Origin: Candidatus Rhodoferax odensensis
GTDB taxonomy: Bacteria > Pseudomonadota > Gammaproteobacteria > Burkholderiales > Burkholderiaceae_C
NCBI GenBank assembly: GCA_016718405.1
Contig: JADKDJ010000006.1
Coordinates: 204,873-268,872, forward strand
Direction of reading: 5' to 3'
DNA: 64,000 nt
Of this stretch, positions 62,045-64,000 are shown piece after piece (positions within the stretch are counted from its first letter, which is position 1; each line of letters begins with the position of its first letter). A program made the translations under genes and the position numbers. The notes under the pieces are model-generated. The model was not told where the DNA came from and ran no database searches. It saw only the letters and a program-made list of their open reading frames with translations.

Positions 62045-62468
62045 TGAAGAAGGCACCGTTCAAGATTGATTTCCCGAAGCGTTGGGTGGGTGCCTGGGAG
62101 AGGCGATCAAGAGGCGCATCGACCAGCACGGGGCACTGACCCGGTGTCAGATCGCTAGATGATAATTCTAGAGAGCCGCCTACAAAGCCACAAAAGAGGC
62201 CACAAGACAGGCCAAAAAATGGGATTGCCGCATTCCGTGATCGCGCGCCTTGCGGCTGAGAGTGGTTGCAGCGGTACCTGGGAACCAGTCCAGATCGATG
62301 CAGCCAATGTCGCAGAGGCGCAGCCCCACAACCCGCGTGCGCGGTGGGACGTCAGCTTGGCCCGTCACCGCCTGCTGGCAATCAACGGTCACGTTGCGGC
62401 TCGTTTAGAGAGCGCGGTGTCGTTCAGTCAATGCCGTGCGGGTTTCCAGGTGGCGTCATGGCCGGCTC
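62045..62468. other. Intergenic region upstream of the RTX gene
   Basis: 424 bp between two minus-strand genes. No gene recognised. It should contain the RTX gene promoter; an AT-rich patch at 62157-62175 (around GATGATAATTCTAGAG) is the most promoter-like part. A weak TGATAAT half-site there lacks a partner. Confidence 0.5.
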
Positions 62469-64000
62469 TTAGAAGGCAGCCTTGAACTGCAGCCCATAGG
62501 TGCGCGGTTCGTTGATCATGCCGGTCAGGTTGTTGAAATCAATGCCCCCCACAGTTTGAATCCGGTTGGTGATGTTGCGGCCGAACAGTGCCGCTTCGTA
62601 CTTGCCGTTACCCCAGGTGTACCCCAATCGCAGGCCGCCTTCGAGTAGCGCCTTGCCGGTGAACTCCGTGGCCCTGTACAAGAAGAAGTTCACCTTGCTT
62701 CGGTAGGCCCAGTCGGTGTAGATGAACCATTCGCCACCGTTGCCATGCGGCATGCCGTAGCGCGCAGTGAAATTCACCACCAACTCGGGCGCCTGTGGCA
62801 GAGGGTTGCCGTCGATCGACACGGTGGGCGAGAACTTGCCCACGGCTGGATTGGCCGCCGCGGTTATGGTGTTGAGTACGGTGCAGCCACTGCCACAGGC
62901 GTCCACGCGCAGGTTGGCGTCGCGAATCCGGGTCTTGTTCACGCTGCCGCCAAGAGTGACCAACAGGTTGTCGGTGACCAGGGCCTGAAAGTCGACCTCG
63001 GCACCGCGCCCGGTAACCTTGTCGGCGTTGATCAATTGGTTGAAGTTCGCCGCCCCACCTACCGCAGTGAGCTGCTGGTTCTTCATGGTGTACTGGAACA
63101 AGCCCAGCGACACCCGCGCGCGCCCATCCAATAGGTCGGACTTCATGCCGCCTTCGATTGAGGTGACCTTTTCTGAGTCGGCCACGGAGTGAGCATCACC
63201 AAACAGCAAGCGCCCCTGGATCGCCGGGGCGCGAAAGCCGGTCGCGATGCGTCCGTAGAAGTTGGTGGCCTTGCTGATGGCGTAGGTGCCACTAAAGTCC
63301 CCGCTGACGTTGGATGCACTGGTGCCGGTGCTCAGACGCCCGATGAATGGGGGGCTAAAAGGTGGCGCAGTGATGCGATCGGCAACGAAATCCTTCTTGT
63401 CACGGGTATAGCGCAAGCCGCCGCGCACTTTCAGCGCATCGCTCACGTCGTAGTTGAGGGAGCCAAAGACTGCGTAGGCCCGGTTTTCCTGGCTTTGTGT
63501 GGCGTAGCCGTTTTGCGTGTTGCCGCCGATCGATGAATAGTTGAAGCTGTCGATGTCGATCGACTCGTCGAACAAGTAAGCGCCGGCAATCCACTTCATC
63601 GGTCCCTTGTCCGTGGACTCCAGTCGAAGTTCTTGCGTGAACTGACGGTGTCGCGGCAACCCGTCGGCCGATTCGGCGTCAAACGGAATGAAGCCCGGGC
63701 CGGAGCTCGGCAGGAAGGAGGCGCCAAAGCCGCCGTCGATGTCGCCTCGACTCAGTGCCTCGACGGATTCATACCCGGTAATTGAATGCAGACTCACGCC
63801 GCCCAAGTCCCAGCGCAGGCGTAGCGACGCGCCCGAGCTGCTGAGCGTCTGTTCGTTCTTGCCATCGGTGGAGATTTTGGCGGGATCGAAACCGTCCACC
63901 AAATCATTGGTGCCAGGCTTAATGATGTTGGCGCGAAACAGGCGAGCCGAGCCGTTGAGGTCCCGACCATGGACGTTGAGCAATCCATCAAAACTGGCGC
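62469..64000 (-). CDS. TonB-dependent receptor, C-terminal part (5' end outside window)
   Basis: The frame is open to the right edge, so the N-terminus (signal peptide, TonB box, plug) is missing. The 510 visible residues are beta-barrel strands: GLRYTRDKKDF, GRIATGFRAPAIQGRLL, EGGMKSDLLDGRARVSLGLF and the typical last strand PRTYGLQFKAAF with terminal Phe. The pattern resembles the receptors frequent in Sphingomonadales and some Burkholderiales. The substrate (siderophore, haem, vitamin or plant compound) cannot be told without the plug. Confidence 0.9.
   Translation of the reverse strand, partial: ASFDGLLNVHGRDLNGSARLFRANIIKPGTNDLVDGFDPAKISTDGKNEQTLSSSGASLRLRWDLGGVSLHSITGYESVEALSRGDIDGGFGASFLPSSGPGFIPFDAESADGLPRHRQFTQELRLESTDKGPMKWIAGAYLFDESIDIDSFNYSSIGGNTQNGYATQSQENRAYAVFGSLNYDVSDALKVRGGLRYTRDKKDFVADRITAPPFSPPFIGRLSTGTSASNVSGDFSGTYAISKATNFYGRIATGFRAPAIQGRLLFGDAHSVADSEKVTSIEGGMKSDLLDGRARVSLGLFQYTMKNQQLTAVGGAANFNQLINADKVTGRGAEVDFQALVTDNLLVTLGGSVNKTRIRDANLRVDACGSGCTVLNTITAAANPAVGKFSPTVSIDGNPLPQAPELVVNFTARYGMPHGNGGEWFIYTDWAYRSKVNFFLYRATEFTGKALLEGGLRLGYTWGNGKYEAALFGRNITNRIQTVGGIDFNNLTGMINEPRTYGLQFKAAF

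Noticed and set aside
62157..62175. Possible Fur box (TGATAAT) upstream of the RTX gene
   Set aside because: The second half-site matches only about 2 of 7 positions, and no iron function is known for the RTX protein.

Overview
The window looks like a high-GC betaproteobacterial chromosome, most likely Burkholderiales/Comamonadaceae (Rhodoferax- or Polaromonas-like). The evidence is the yqgE-ruvX-pyrR-pyrB-pyrC' order, a PPi-dependent phosphofructokinase, a MaeB-type malic enzyme with a phosphotransacetylase domain, a PglL-type O-oligosaccharyltransferase and the large stock of CoA-ester genes. The genus is inference. No rRNA, tRNA, CRISPR array or complete insertion sequence was seen.

Layout. 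1-1162: end of a ChpA/CheA hybrid kinase. 1237-6535: photolyase, then the overlapping run yqgE-ruvX-pyrR-pyrB-pyrC'; the dihydroorotase-like protein lacks its metal ligands. 6557-9417: divergent iron(III) ABC transporter genes (ATPase and fused permease, no binding protein). 9495-24735: housekeeping and single-function genes (MaoC dehydratase, permuted NlpC/P60 lipoprotein, pfp, M3 peptidase, crotonase, FAD oxidase, DsbG-like lipoprotein, PglL, DUF885, MAPEG, VOC, cysteine hydrolase, ParB-fold protein). 24764-25954: NnrS.

25989-44235 is a large accessory catabolic cluster. On the minus strand, from a GntR/FCD regulator, it runs thiolase, acyl-CoA ligase, HyuA, HyuB, acyl-CoA dehydrogenase, split B12-dependent acyl-CoA mutase, three-subunit molybdenum hydroxylase and CaiB CoA-transferase. 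A 3-hydroxyacyl-CoA dehydrogenase/enoyl-CoA hydratase fusion diverges from the regulator. Together they suggest CoA activation, hydroxylation, ATP-dependent carboxylation or ring opening, carbon-skeleton rearrangement and beta-oxidation of an unidentified substrate.

44358-46518: PlsY homologue overlapping a GNAT/class V aminotransferase fusion, an unusual two-gene unit. 46553-48704: DUF4143 ATPase and a cyclase-FHA protein. 48787-52855: compact arsRDAC-acr3 arsenic operon. 53032-58770: mobB, maeB, patatin, orphan radical SAM/SPASM enzyme. 59003-59352: an almost pure G/C tract that looks like an assembly artefact. 59355-64000: Cys-motif secreted protein, RTX-type protein and the C-terminal part of a TonB-dependent receptor.

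Two cautions and one highlight. Five genes (molybdenum hydroxylase large subunit, thiolase, dehydrogenase/hydratase fusion, Cys-motif protein, RTX protein) each carry a single-base indel, mostly in a G/C run, while both flanking frames stay well conserved; with the G/C tract this points to sequencing error rather than gene decay. The most striking non-coding structure is a pair of long hairpins at 34221-34295 and 34392-34470, whose 25-nt loops are reverse complements of each other (24/25) although their perfectly paired outer arms differ.
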